A stretch of DNA of 10,390 bases, from NCBI GenBank assembly GCA_003526525.1, contig DPVV01000518.1, forward strand, positions 1 through 10,390, written 5' to 3'. Origin of the DNA: Lachnoclostridium phytofermentans (GTDB lineage: Bacteria > Bacillota > Clostridia > Lachnospirales > Lachnospiraceae). Position 1 is the stretch's first letter. Every line of letters starts with the position of its first letter. Made by a program: the position numbers and the translations under genes. The notes beneath the pieces were generated by a model. That model was not told the DNA's origin, did no database searches, and was given only the letters and a program-made list of their open reading frames with translations. Of the stretch, positions 1 to 6,537 are shown in pieces.

Positions 1-1
1 T

Positions 2-79
2 GGTGGTTACACAAGAATCATCAAGATCGGTCAACGTAAGGGCGATGCTGCTATGGAAGTTTTAATTGAGCTTGTTTAA
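2..79 (+). CDS. rplQ: 50S ribosomal protein L17, C-terminal end (partial)
   Basis: The window opens inside this gene; only the last 25 codons and the TAA stop are present. The translated tail (GGYTRIIKIGQRKGDAAMEV, then LIELV) is the typical C-terminus of bacterial L17, a large-subunit protein near the peptide exit tunnel. rplQ is normally the last gene of the alpha operon (rpsM-rpsK-rpsD-rpoA-rplQ), and in Clostridia it is followed by ecfA1-ecfA2-ecfT-truA, exactly as seen here. A hairpin terminator about 80 nt downstream closes the transcript. The call rests on this short tail plus the downstream gene order. Confidence 0.93.
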   Translation, partial: GGYTRIIKIGQRKGDAAMEVLIELV

Positions 80-102
80 TTTCTAATAAAGCAGTACCTT
101 TG

Positions 103-137
103 TCACAGTAAGTATTATTTTTATAAACTTATTGTGA
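103..137. repeat. Imperfect inverted repeat after rplQ
   Basis: TCACAGTAAGT (103-113) pairs with ACTTATTGTGA (127-137) over 11 positions with one G-T wobble, around an AT-rich 13-nt loop. No T-run follows, so it is not a classical terminator. It could be an mRNA 3'-end stabilising hairpin or a protein-binding palindrome. The pairing is seen directly; a function is not. Confidence 0.5.
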
Positions 138-157
138 GATAACATAGGAATAGTTGG

Positions 158-188
158 ACTGCCTCGAAGTGATTCGGGGCAGTTTTTT
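158..188 (+). terminator. Rho-independent terminator of the rplQ operon
   Basis: ACTGCCTCGAA (158-168), loop GTGA, then TTCGGGGCAGT (173-183) forms an 11-bp stem with one T-G wobble, directly followed by a T-run (183-188). This is the natural end of the large ribosomal-protein transcript and separates it from ecfA1. Confidence 0.9.
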
Positions 189-233
189 GATTTACAAGAA
201 ATTGCACCACAATTTTCTATAAATCAAAAAACT
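181..233. repeat. Long AT-rich palindrome overlapping the terminator T-run
   Basis: AGTTTTTTGATTTA (181-194) and TAAATCAAAAAACT (220-233) are a perfect 14-bp inverted repeat. Inside it, AGAAATTG (197-204) and CAATTTTCT (210-218) pair again with one bulged T, leaving a 5-nt loop. As RNA this is one long hairpin. Its first bases are shared with the terminator stem and T-run at 158-188, so the two structures exclude each other. Role unknown. Confidence 0.6.
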
Positions 234-317
234 CTTATAATTAATGTTTTAACTATTGATTATGCCATAAACTATATATCATAAAGGCTAGATTTCGTTA
301 CTTGCTTGAAAAATTCA

Positions 318-346
318 TTGCAAAGTTATCCAGAATACAATACAAT
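318..346 (+). promoter_or_regulatory. Candidate sigma-A promoter for the ecf operon
   Basis: TTGCAA (318-323), a 17-nt spacer and TACAAT (341-346) match the vegetative consensus well. Transcription would begin near 353, giving a leader of about 40 nt before the ATG at 394. It would also make the in-frame TTG at 352 unusable as a start. Assigned by pattern only. Confidence 0.5.
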
Positions 347-393
347 GTAAATTGACATTCGACAATAATACTATAAGAAATGAGATATGCTAT

Positions 394-1263
394 ATGAGAA
401 TGATAGATGCTAAAAATTTAGTATTTGAATATATTCGTCGTGATGAAGAAGGAAATGTTGAGGCGATTAATCGAGCACTTGATGAAGTTACCTTAGATGT
501 TTCAGAAGGTGACTTTGTCGCTATACTAGGACATAATGGATCCGGTAAATCCACGATGGCAAAACACATCAATGCTATCTTGATACCTAGCGAAGGAACA
601 CTTTATGTCAACGGATTTGATACAAAGGATGAGGAAAAAATCTGGGATATAAGACAATCAGCAGGTATGGTATTTCAAAATCCAGACAATCAGATTATTG
701 CTACCGTAGTTGAAGAGGACGTAGGATTTGGTCCTGAAAATCTTGGTGTACCTACAGAAGAGATATGGCAAAGAGTAGAAGAAAGTCTAAAAGCTGTTGG
801 AATGTATGAATACCGAAGCCATTCTCCGAATAAATTGTCTGGTGGTCAAAAGCAGAGGGTTGCAATAGCAGGTATTATGGCGATGCGTCCAAAGTGTATC
901 ATTTTAGATGAGCCGACAGCAATGCTAGATCCGAATGGAAGAAAAGAAGTTATCAAAACAATAAGAGATTTAAATAAAAAGGAAAAAGTAACAGTATTAT
1001 TGATAACACACTATATGGATGAAGTAATTCATGCGGATAAGGTGATTGTTATGGATTCCGGTAAAGTTGTAATGCAGGGAACTCCGCGAGAAATTTTTAG
1101 CCAGGTTGATAAGTTAAAGAGATATCGCTTGGATGTACCTCAGGTTACAGAACTTGCATACGAATTAAAGAAACAGGGAATGCCGCTTCCGGATGGTATT
1201 CTAACTAGAGAAGAGTTCGTAGAGGCAATGATGGAGGTACGCAATGGCGCTTTTACTAGATAA
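394..1263 (+). CDS. ecfA1: Energy-coupling factor transporter ATPase EcfA1
   Basis: ATP-binding subunit of an ECF-type importer. It pairs with EcfA2 on the cytoplasmic face and drives EcfT and interchangeable S components for vitamin or metal uptake. In the 289-residue product the Walker A motif GHNGSGKST is at 46-54, the Q-loop FQNPDNQ starts at 94 (Gln95), the ABC signature LSGGQKQR is at 148-155, Walker [13 protein letters not shown] ends at Asp179 with catalytic Glu173, and the switch His is His206. The FQNPDNQ Q-loop is characteristic of this CbiO/EcfA group. I chose ATG 394 ([13 protein letters not shown]); ATG 400 is equally possible, and the frame stays open up to a TTG at 352 that has no supporting binding site. 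The gene overlaps ecfA2 by 20 nt. The family call is firm; the substrate is not defined by the sequence. Confidence 0.93.
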   Translation: MRMIDAKNLVFEYIRRDEEGNVEAINRALDEVTLDVSEGDFVAILGHNGSGKSTMAKHINAILIPSEGTLYVNGFDTKDEEKIWDIRQSAGMVFQNPDNQIIATVVEEDVGFGPENLGVPTEEIWQRVEESLKAVGMYEYRSHSPNKLSGGQKQRVAIAGIMAMRPKCIILDEPTAMLDPNGRKEVIKTIRDLNKKEKVTVLLITHYMDEVIHADKVIVMDSGKVVMQGTPREIFSQVDKLKRYRLDVPQVTELAYELKKQGMPLPDGILTREEFVEAMMEVRNGAFTR

Positions 1264-2107
1264 CGTAAGCTATGTTTATGGTGGCGGTACTGCTTATGAA
1301 AAACAGGCATTAAAAAATATTAATCTTGAAATTCCAGATGGACGATTTATTGGTTTAATTGGACATACTGGTTCTGGTAAATCAACATTAATTCAGCATT
1401 TAAATGGCTTGATGAAACCATCAAACGGTACAGTGTACTTTAATGGAGCTGATATTGGTGCAGAGAATTTTCATAAGAAGGAATTACGTAGTAAGGTTGG
1501 TTTAGTATTTCAGTATCCGGAGCATCAGTTATTTGAAACTACAGTGCTAAAAGATGTTCAATTTGGACCTAAAAACTTAGATTTACCTCAACTCGAGGTT
1601 GATTTAAGGGCATACGATGCGCTTAAGATGGTAGGTATCACAGATGATTTGTACGATGCGTCCCCATTTGAATTATCAGGTGGACAAAAAAGAAGGGTAG
1701 CTATCGCTGGAGTCTTGGCGATGAAGCCTGAAGTATTAATTTTAGATGAGCCAACCGCTGGTCTTGACCCTATGGGTAGAGATGAGATTTTAGACCAAAT
1801 CGAGAAAATTCATAAAGAGAGAAAAATTACCGTAATATTAGTTTCTCACAGTATGGAGGATGTTGCAAAATACGTTGATAGAATTATTGTCATGAATAAA
1901 GGGGAGATTGCCTATGATGGTACTCCAAAGACAGTATTTTCACATTATAAAGAGCTTGAGAAAATTGGGCTTGCTGCTCCATCGGTAACCTATGTCATGC
2001 ATGACCTTAATCAGATGCGAATCCCGGTATCAACGGATGCTACAACCGTGGAAGAGGCAAAGTTAGAGATTCTTGATTGGTGGCAACAAGAAAGGATAAT
2101 TCGATGA
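1244..2107 (+). CDS. ecfA2: Energy-coupling factor transporter ATPase EcfA2
   Basis: Second ATPase of the ECF module, 287 residues. Walker [10 protein letters not shown] is at 40-48, the Q-loop Gln90 lies in [10 protein letters not shown], the signature LSGGQKRR is at 144-151, Walker [13 protein letters not shown] ends at Asp174 with Glu169, and the switch is His202. The [10 protein letters not shown]-loop is typical of EcfA2, against FQNPDNQ in EcfA1, which fixes which paralogue is which. ATG 1244 lies inside the 3' end of ecfA1 and is preceded by GGAGG (1233-1237) at 6-nt spacing, so the two are probably translationally coupled. Its TGA overlaps the ATG of ecfT. All catalytic motifs are intact. 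Confidence 0.95.
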   Translation: MALLLDNVSYVYGGGTAYEKQALKNINLEIPDGRFIGLIGHTGSGKSTLIQHLNGLMKPSNGTVYFNGADIGAENFHKKELRSKVGLVFQYPEHQLFETTVLKDVQFGPKNLDLPQLEVDLRAYDALKMVGITDDLYDASPFELSGGQKRRVAIAGVLAMKPEVLILDEPTAGLDPMGRDEILDQIEKIHKERKITVILVSHSMEDVAKYVDRIIVMNKGEIAYDGTPKTVFSHYKELEKIGLAAPSVTYVMHDLNQMRIPVSTDATTVEEAKLEILDWWQQERIIR

Positions 2108-2916
2108 TTAGAGATATCACGATAGGACAATATTACCCTTCTGGCTCCATCATACATCGTTTAGATCCAAGAGTTAAACTAATTGGGACAATAGTGTATA
2201 TTGTATCCATGTTTCTATTCGATACATTTTGGGGTTACCTTGTAACAGGGTTATTTTTGTTTGGTGTAATTAAGGCATCTAAGGTGCCTTTAAAATATAT
2301 TGTAAAAGGACTCAAATCCGTAATTATATTGTTACTTTTTACAGTAAGCTTTAATCTGTTTTTGACACCCGGTGAACATGTCTTAGTTCATTTTGGATTT
2401 ATCATAATTACTACGGAGGGTATTCGATTTGCAATCTTTATGGGCCTTCGTTTGGTTCTATTAATCTTAGGTTCTTCCTTAATGACATTTACCACAACGC
2501 CAAACGAATTAACGGATGGGATTGAACGATTACTTGGTTTCTTAAAGGTGTTACATGTACCAGTACATGAGGTGGCTATGATGATGTCCATTGCTCTTCG
2601 TTTTATTCCAATTCTTTTGGAGGAAACTGATAAGATTATGAAGGCACAACAGGCACGTGGAGCGGATTTTGAAACTGGTAGCTTAATAAAAAGAGCCAAA
2701 GCAATGGTACCAATTTTGGTTCCTTTGTTTATCTCGGCATTTCGTCGTGCAGGAGATCTTGCTATGGCTATGGAGGCACGCTGCTATCGTGGAGGTAAGG
2801 GTAGGACAAAGATGAAGCCTTTAAAGTATAAGCCGAAGGATGCGGTAGCTTTTTGTGTATATGTAGTTTATATCGTCACCATCTTAGGTGTAGATCGATA
2901 CTTACCTATGATATAG
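2104..2916 (+). CDS. ecfT: Energy-coupling factor transporter transmembrane protein EcfT
   Basis: Membrane scaffold of the ECF transporter, linking the two ATPases to the S component. The 270-residue product is strongly hydrophobic, with membrane segments at roughly 25-57, 70-86, 96-128 and 245-263. Two cytoplasmic coupling motifs are visible: ARG in QQARGADF (184-186) and the related ARCYRG (225-230). These bind the grooves of the EcfA ATPases. ATG 2104 overlaps the ecfA2 stop (ATGA) and has an AAAGGA binding site just upstream; an earlier GTG at 2077 in the same frame lacks support and would add nine non-family residues. Third and last gene of the operon. No S-component gene is present, which fits a group II module shared by dispersed S components. 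Confidence 0.94.
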   Translation: MIRDITIGQYYPSGSIIHRLDPRVKLIGTIVYIVSMFLFDTFWGYLVTGLFLFGVIKASKVPLKYIVKGLKSVIILLLFTVSFNLFLTPGEHVLVHFGFIIITTEGIRFAIFMGLRLVLLILGSSLMTFTTTPNELTDGIERLLGFLKVLHVPVHEVAMMMSIALRFIPILLEETDKIMKAQQARGADFETGSLIKRAKAMVPILVPLFISAFRRAGDLAMAMEARCYRGGKGRTKMKPLKYKPKDAVAFCVYVVYIVTILGVDRYLPMI

Positions 2917-3171
2917 TGGGAAGTAGTAAAAAGATATGAATTAGTTTTCTAAGATTATTTATGATTGTATTATATGAGTGAGCAAATAGGTTCGCAATGT
3001 TAATTAAGCTTTGCGTGTATATATAAAGCATTTTCACTTAATTTTAGTTGTAATAATAGTAGGAAAATCATTTGAAAAATAAGATTTGATTCATCAAGAA
3101 AGTTTTGTGCTTGTGCAATTTAGCACATACTTTAAATGTGTATAAGGCATATGTAGGAATGGGAGATTTTT
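2917..3171. other. Intergenic region between ecfT and truA
   Basis: About 255 bp of AT-rich DNA without a credible reading frame. Small inverted repeats are present: CGCAA/TTGCG around 2992-3014 with a TTAATTAA core, and TGTGC/GCACA at 3112-3127, preceded by a direct TGTGC copy. Neither is followed by a T-run. I see no clear terminator for ecfT and only weak promoter-like hexamers before truA. Confidence 0.4.
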
Positions 3172-3909
3172 GTGAAAAGAGTACTGTTAAAGGTAGCTTA
3201 CGATGGAACGAATTATTGTGGCTGGCAGGTACAGCCGAATGCGAAAACCATCGAAGGTGTGTTGAATGAATGTTTAACTAAATTATTAAAAGAAGAGATT
3301 GTAGTGGTAGGTGCAAGCAGAACTGATGCTGGTGTACATGCTTATAGCAATGTCGCTGTATTTGATACTAATTCGAGAATTCCCGCAGAAAAACTATCGT
3401 ATGCATTAAATGTTCATTTACCAGAAGATATCGTGATTCAAGCTTCTATGGAGGTTGCGCCCGATTTTCATCCAAGGTATTGTGATACAAGAAAAACTTA
3501 TGAATATCGGATCTATAACGCAACTTTCCCGCTTCCAACAAACCGGAGATATGCTCATTTTGTATATTACGATTTGGACTTAGAAGCAATGAGAAAAGCA
3601 GCGTCTTATTTAATTGGGGAGCATGACTTTGTAAGCTTTTGCTCTGCTAATACACAGGTAAAAGATACAACAAGGACAATTTATGATATTCAAATAGAGA
3701 AGGAACGAGAGCTTATCGTGATACGTATTAAGGGAAATGGATTTCTTTATAATATGGTACGAATCATTACTGGTACACTCATTCAGGTTGGTACTCACCA
3801 ATGGGAATCAGAACGAGTATTAGAAGCTCTTACAAAAAAAGATCGACAAGCTGCTGGACCTACTGCACCAGCTAAAGGGCTAACACTGGTGGAAATAGAA
3901 TATTTATAA
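3172..3909 (+). CDS. truA: tRNA pseudouridine(38-40) synthase TruA
   Basis: Converts uridines 38, 39 and 40 in the anticodon arm of many tRNAs to pseudouridine. The 245-residue length is standard for TruA. The catalytic Asp52 lies in the signature GASRTDAGVHA (47-57), the N-terminal VAYDGTNYCGWQ motif is at 8-19, and the conserved FLYNMVRIITG segment is at 191-201. The start is GTG 3172, with GGGAG at 3161-3165 and 6-nt spacing. The gene normally lies between ecfT and rplM in Clostridia. Here 255 bp separate it from ecfT, and a minus-strand gene pair separates it from rplM. The downstream neighbour is convergent and only 21 nt away. Confidence 0.96.
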   Translation: MKRVLLKVAYDGTNYCGWQVQPNAKTIEGVLNECLTKLLKEEIVVVGASRTDAGVHAYSNVAVFDTNSRIPAEKLSYALNVHLPEDIVIQASMEVAPDFHPRYCDTRKTYEYRIYNATFPLPTNRRYAHFVYYDLDLEAMRKAASYLIGEHDFVSFCSANTQVKDTTRTIYDIQIEKERELIVIRIKGNGFLYNMVRIITGTLIQVGTHQWESERVLEALTKKDRQAAGPTAPAKGLTLVEIEYL

Positions 3910-3921
3910 GAGGATATATAC

Positions 3922-3938
3922 ACCTATAGACTATAGGT
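3922..3938. repeat. 17-bp perfect palindrome between convergent genes
   Basis: ACCTATAG (3922-3929), a single central A, then CTATAGGT (3931-3938). It lies 13 nt after the truA stop and covers the TAG stop of the minus-strand frame at 3931-3933. As RNA it would be a 6-7 bp AU-rich stem with no T-run on either side, so it would be a weak terminator at best. A DNA-binding site is an alternative. Confidence 0.45.
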
Positions 3939-4128
3939 CGTTCGGAATCTCCTCAAATTCCAATGTTGTATAATCATTTCCGTACATGACGCCTTGCGCA
4001 ATTACTTTGTTATCATGTAAAATGAAATATGCATTTCGTTGTTGCCCTTCTCGTAGCAAATAGGCTATATATGTGCTACCGTTTCCTAGGTCTCTTATAG
4101 TAGTTGGCAGACCTAAATAAGCTGTCAA
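3931..4128 (-). CDS. Small downstream frame, probable C-terminal part of the 4125-4988 protein
   Basis: A 65-residue open frame starting at TTG 4128, which overlaps the TGA of the upstream gene by 4 nt. There is no good ribosome binding site. The peptide has no recognisable independent domain. Its YLGLPTTIRDLGNGSTYIAY segment followed by YFILHDNKVIAQG parallels the end of the upstream protein (YRNGEPDKILKQSDGSVIWI, later VIYYFNNPIAEKN): a Gly-x-Pro, Ile, Gly-Ser, aromatic pattern like a repeated small beta domain. Joining the frames by a -1 shift between 4140 and 4125 would give one protein of about 350 residues. I read this as either a frameshifted gene or a translationally coupled second frame; the sequence alone does not decide. 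Confidence 0.5.
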   Translation of the reverse strand: MTAYLGLPTTIRDLGNGSTYIAYLLREGQQRNAYFILHDNKVIAQGVMYGNDYTTLEFEEIPNDL

Positions 4129-4988
4129 GTCTTTATAGCTCTACCATTGTCAGTATAAAACATTGTGGCGTACAGTCCGCTCAAGTTATCATTTTTCTCA
4201 GCTATCGGATTGTTGAAATAATAAATTACAGTATGGCCAGGATTATCGATTATCCAATTATCTGGTGGGAACAGCTTATAGCTTTTACCAAGCTCCCCGT
4301 ATATCCAGATAACGGAGCCATCTGATTGTTTCAATATCTTATCCGGTTCACCGTTACGGTATGAGACATCTTCGAAGTTCGCGCCTAAATAAATCTTTGA
4401 GTAATGTGCAAAATAAAATTCAGATAGTTGAAGGTTTGCTGCCAGCAAATCATACAATTCAACGCAGCTTATATCAAACGGTGATATCTGCCCGAAACGC
4501 TTGTGTAAATCATCAATCGTGAAAGAATCAACGCTGTTAAGCTCATGAAGATCATCGTAAAGCAGCATATTGACCTTTTTAAGTCCTTTCATAGCGGAAA
4601 ACAGCAGCAGTGCGTTGTTTTCCTTCACACTTTCAGGGAAGGTATCTAAACCATTTCCACCTCGATCGTAATTATTATAGTCAAACTCATACACAATGTT
4701 GATTTCATTGTCCGGTTCCAAAGAAAATGAGATATATTTCTGATAAGCTAGTAGAGGTAAGGATTCTACAAGCTGGCTTATCTGTTCGTTATTCACTCCA
4801 AAGGAGGTACGATTGTCAATAACATCTGAGACAAGCTTTTTTGTATAACCCAGACTCGTTAATAATTTGTTTTCATCACGGTTATCTTTGTTATTTACTT
4901 TACTCATCGTAAATCCTGCCAACAACACTGTCACCAATACGACAGCTGCTATGATAATTACACGCGATGATTTCCTGAAACTTAGCAT
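4125..4988 (-). CDS. Membrane-anchored extracytoplasmic protein, DUF4825-like, function unknown
   Basis: A 287-residue product with a short basic N-terminus and one hydrophobic segment at about residues 9-27 (a VIIIAAVVLVTVLLAGF stretch). It has no lipobox Cys, so it is probably a signal anchor with the rest outside the cell. Residues about 55-105 (NRTSFGVNNEQISQLVESLP and the following EINIVYEF) resemble the DUF4825 pattern seen in proteins often linked to BlaR1-type sensors; this is recalled similarity, not a search result. The C-terminal part holds a GEPDKILKQSDGSVIWIYG segment of BamE-like appearance. The ATG at 4988 is backed by GGAGG (4997-5001) at 8-nt spacing. The gene is transcribed against its neighbours and interrupts the conserved truA-rplM order, which suggests an insertion. 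It may be truncated by a frameshift (see 3931-4128). Confidence 0.7.
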   Translation of the reverse strand: MLSFRKSSRVIIIAAVVLVTVLLAGFTMSKVNNKDNRDENKLLTSLGYTKKLVSDVIDNRTSFGVNNEQISQLVESLPLLAYQKYISFSLEPDNEINIVYEFDYNNYDRGGNGLDTFPESVKENNALLLFSAMKGLKKVNMLLYDDLHELNSVDSFTIDDLHKRFGQISPFDISCVELYDLLAANLQLSEFYFAHYSKIYLGANFEDVSYRNGEPDKILKQSDGSVIWIYGELGKSYKLFPPDNWIIDNPGHTVIYYFNNPIAEKNDNLSGLYATMFYTDNGRAIKT

Positions 4989-5049
4989 GTTTTAATCCTC
5001 CTAAATAAATTTATTTTTTATGCCCATATTATTTCTAAAGGCATCTCTT

Positions 5050-5079
5050 CTTATATGTTGGTGTTACTGTTCTATTGAA
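5050..5079 (-). promoter_or_regulatory. Weak candidate promoter for the minus-strand gene
   Basis: Read on the minus strand, TTCAAT (5079-5074), an 18-nt spacer and TATAAG (5055-5050) make a modest sigma-A-like promoter about 60 nt before the start at 4988. The -35 is poor, so this is tentative. Confidence 0.25.
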
Positions 5080-5194
5080 CTTCTATTATCCGCCAATCCA
5101 GACAATTTATTTCCATTTCCTATACTTTATCAACAAAGGAGGAAAAACATTCCTTTTTTAATTATAATTGGCGAATCAAATAACTTCAACCCTT

Positions 5195-5290
5195 AGTTTA
5201 TTCTATACAAAGAACGTGTGAGCAGTTCAGCCACCCTAATTACTTACAATGTGACCATAGGCTGAGCTGTAGCAGAATGTGGAATAAACT
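5195..5290. repeat. 96-nt imperfect inverted repeat upstream of rplM
   Basis: Outer arms AGTTTATTCTATA (5195-5207) and TGTGGAATAAACT (5278-5290) pair over 13 positions with two wobbles. Inner arms CAGTTCAGCC (5223-5232) and GGCTGAGCTG (5260-5269) pair over 10 with one wobble. Interior loops of 14 and 8 nt separate the two stems, and the apical loop is 27 nt. There is no open frame inside and no T-run after it. It could be a structured RNA, a decayed short inverted-repeat element (MITE-like), or a binding region. It lies in DNA that is foreign to the usual truA-rplM junction. Confidence 0.55.
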
Positions 5291-5321
5291 CTAAAATACA
5301 TAAAAACTCGAGTGTATCTAT

Positions 5322-5346
5322 AATAGTCATTTTGAAAGCGACTATT
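5322..5346. repeat. Short perfect inverted repeat
   Basis: AATAGTC (5322-5328) and GACTATT (5340-5346) are a perfect 7-bp pair around an 11-nt loop, about 55 nt upstream of the rplM -35 box. It is a possible regulatory site or part of the larger repeat region; no function can be assigned. Confidence 0.35.
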
Positions 5347-5401
5347 CACCACATCAAATCAGAAAATTTTAAAATTTACATAAAAATCAGTAGAATCCTG
5401 C

Positions 5402-5430
5402 TTGACACCAACTATTTTGTACTATATAAT
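5402..5430 (+). promoter_or_regulatory. Consensus sigma-A promoter of rplM-rpsI
   Basis: TTGACA (5402-5407), a 17-nt spacer and TATAAT (5425-5430) match the vegetative consensus at all twelve positions. Transcription should start near 5437, leaving a leader of about 127 nt before rplM. This fits a highly expressed ribosomal-protein operon. Confidence 0.92.
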
Positions 5431-5436
5431 ACACGA

Positions 5437-5556
5437 AGTGACTTAAATTAACCGCAAATGGTCTGAAAGCCATGAAATAGGGGCGTTTAGCGAATCGAAA
5501 CATCAAAGCGGATTATGAAGGTCCGCTTAATAAAATACGAAATTATATTAAGGAGG
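5437..5556 (+). promoter_or_regulatory. Structured 5' leader of rplM, probable L13 autoregulatory leader
   Basis: The leader between promoter and ribosome binding site contains an ATGG (5458-5461)/CCAT (5470-5473) hairpin, a purine-rich GGGGCG segment near 5480, and a perfect AAGCGGA (5506-5512)/TCCGCTT (5522-5528) hairpin with a 9-nt loop. CCGC at 5452-5455 can pair instead with GCGG at 5508-5511, so alternative folds are possible. A ribosomal-protein leader of this kind (the L13 leader family) is known upstream of rplM in Firmicutes, where L13 is thought to bind its own mRNA. Family membership is inferred from position and general shape; I did not align it. Confidence 0.65.
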
Positions 5557-5563
5557 TAAACCA

Positions 5564-5998
5564 ATGAAAAGCTTTATGGCAAGTCCAGCAACTATTGAAA
5601 GAAAATGGTATGTAGTTGACGCTACAGGACATACATTAGGACGTCTCTCTTCTGAGATCGCAAAAGTTTTAAGAGGTAAGAACAAGGCAATCTATACACC
5701 ACACATCGATACAGGTGATTACGTAATCGTTGTCAACGCTGACAAGATTAAGGTAACAGGTAAGAAGATGGATCAGAAGATCTACTTCAGCCACTCTGAT
5801 TATCCAGGTGGAGTAAGAGAAACTACATTAAAAGAAATGTTAGCAAAGAAGCCTGAAGATGTTATCACTCTTGCAGTGAAAGGCATGCTTCCAAAGGGAC
5901 CTTTAGGAAGATCTATGTTAAACAAATTACACGTATACGCTGGTCCAGAGCATAACAACGCAGCTCAGAAACCAGAAGTACTTGAAATCAAATACTAA
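5564..5998 (+). CDS. rplM: 50S ribosomal protein L13
   Basis: Large-subunit protein that binds 23S rRNA early in assembly. The 144-residue product has the family's usual length and hallmarks: [20 protein letters not shown] (14-33), [20 protein letters not shown], and [22 protein letters not shown] near the C-terminus. ATG 5564 is preceded by AGGAGG (5551-5556) at 7-nt spacing. It is first in a two-gene operon with rpsI, 25 nt downstream, the universal rplM-rpsI pair. Expression is driven by the promoter at 5402-5430 and is probably tuned through the leader. Confidence 0.98.
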   Translation: MKSFMASPATIERKWYVVDATGHTLGRLSSEIAKVLRGKNKAIYTPHIDTGDYVIVVNADKIKVTGKKMDQKIYFSHSDYPGGVRETTLKEMLAKKPEDVITLAVKGMLPKGPLGRSMLNKLHVYAGPEHNNAAQKPEVLEIKY

Positions 5999-6023
5999 TT
6001 CGGACTGAAAGGAGGAAATAACA

Positions 6024-6416
6024 TTGGCTAAAGCAAAATATTACGGAACTGGTAGAAGAAAAAGTAGTATCGCTAGAGTTTACCTTGTACCTGGTACAGG
6101 TAAAGTAACAATAAATAAAAGAGATATGGATGCATATTTCGGTCTTGAGACATTAAAGCTTATCGCTCGTCAACCACTTGTATTAACAGAGACAGCTGAT
6201 AAGTTCGATGTACTTGTTAACGTTCATGGTGGTGGTTTTACAGGTCAGGCAGGTGCTATCAGACATGGTATCTCCAGAGCCCTTTTACAGGCAGACGCTG
6301 ATTACCGTCCAGCATTAAAGAAGGCAGGTTTCTTAACAAGAGATCCAAGAATGAAGGAAAGAAAGAAGTACGGCTTAAAAGCAGCTCGTCGTGCTCCACA
6401 GTTCTCCAAGAGATAG
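6024..6416 (+). CDS. rpsI: 30S ribosomal protein S9
   Basis: Small-subunit protein whose C-terminal tail reaches the P-site tRNA. The 130-residue product starts [20 protein letters not shown], includes [20 protein letters not shown], and ends with the invariant basic tail RRAPQFSKR; the terminal SKR is intact. The start is TTG 6024, supported by AAAGGAGG (6008-6015) at 8-nt spacing; no ATG in this frame lies nearby. Second gene of the rplM operon. A tyrosine-recombinase element begins just downstream, but the S9 reading frame is complete. Confidence 0.98.
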   Translation: MAKAKYYGTGRRKSSIARVYLVPGTGKVTINKRDMDAYFGLETLKLIARQPLVLTETADKFDVLVNVHGGGFTGQAGAIRHGISRALLQADADYRPALKKAGFLTRDPRMKERKKYGLKAARRAPQFSKR

Positions 6417-6430
6417 GAAGTATCAACAAC

Positions 6431-6467
6431 AAAAGCCCCAAGAATTCAGTATTCATGGGGCTTTTCT
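6431..6467. terminator. Terminator after rpsI, probably bidirectional
   Basis: AAAAGCCCCA (6431-6440) pairs with TGGGGCTTTT (6456-6465) over 10 bp. After one mismatch, GAAT (6442-6445) pairs with ATTC (6451-6454) around TCAGT. T-runs exist on the plus strand (TTTTCTT) and, shorter, on the minus strand. It can therefore end both the rpsI transcript and the convergent integrase transcript, whose gene stops 76 nt away. Confidence 0.9.
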
Positions 6468-6511
6468 TATGTTTAAATGTTTCTAAGAATGTGCTAAATT
6501 TCCTTAAACAG

Positions 6512-6537
6512 CAACAAACTAACAACAAACTAACAAC
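6512..6537. repeat. 11-bp tandem repeats next to the integrase gene
   Basis: CAACAAACTAA occurs at 6512-6522 and 6523-6533, followed by a partial CAAC (6534-6537). The array sits 4 nt from the integrase stop and inside the element. Short direct repeats near the attachment site are typical arm-type binding sites for the N-terminal domain of tyrosine integrases. That role is inferred from position. Confidence 0.6.

Noticed and set aside
352..393. Upstream TTG start adding 14 residues to EcfA1
   Set aside because: No ribosome binding site, the added residues do not look like family sequence, and the best promoter candidate would start transcription at about this point.
2077..2103. Upstream GTG start for EcfT
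   Set aside because: ATG 2104 overlaps the ecfA2 stop with a good binding site, and [14 protein letters not shown] is the usual EcfT N-terminus.
3106..3127. TGTGC/GCACA hairpin as a terminator for ecfT or operator for truA
   Set aside because: The stem is only 5 bp, no T-run follows, and it is nearly 200 nt from the ecfT stop.
4104..4325. Plus-strand open frame of 73 codons
   Set aside because: It lies wholly antisense to the minus-strand gene pair and has no ribosome binding site or family resemblance.
6259..6528. Minus-strand frame across the rpsI end and terminator
   Set aside because: It overlaps conserved S9 codons and runs through a terminator hairpin; composition is not protein-like.
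6512..6537. CRISPR-like repeats
   Set aside because: The 11-bp units are directly contiguous with no spacers, which fits integrase arm sites and not a CRISPR array.
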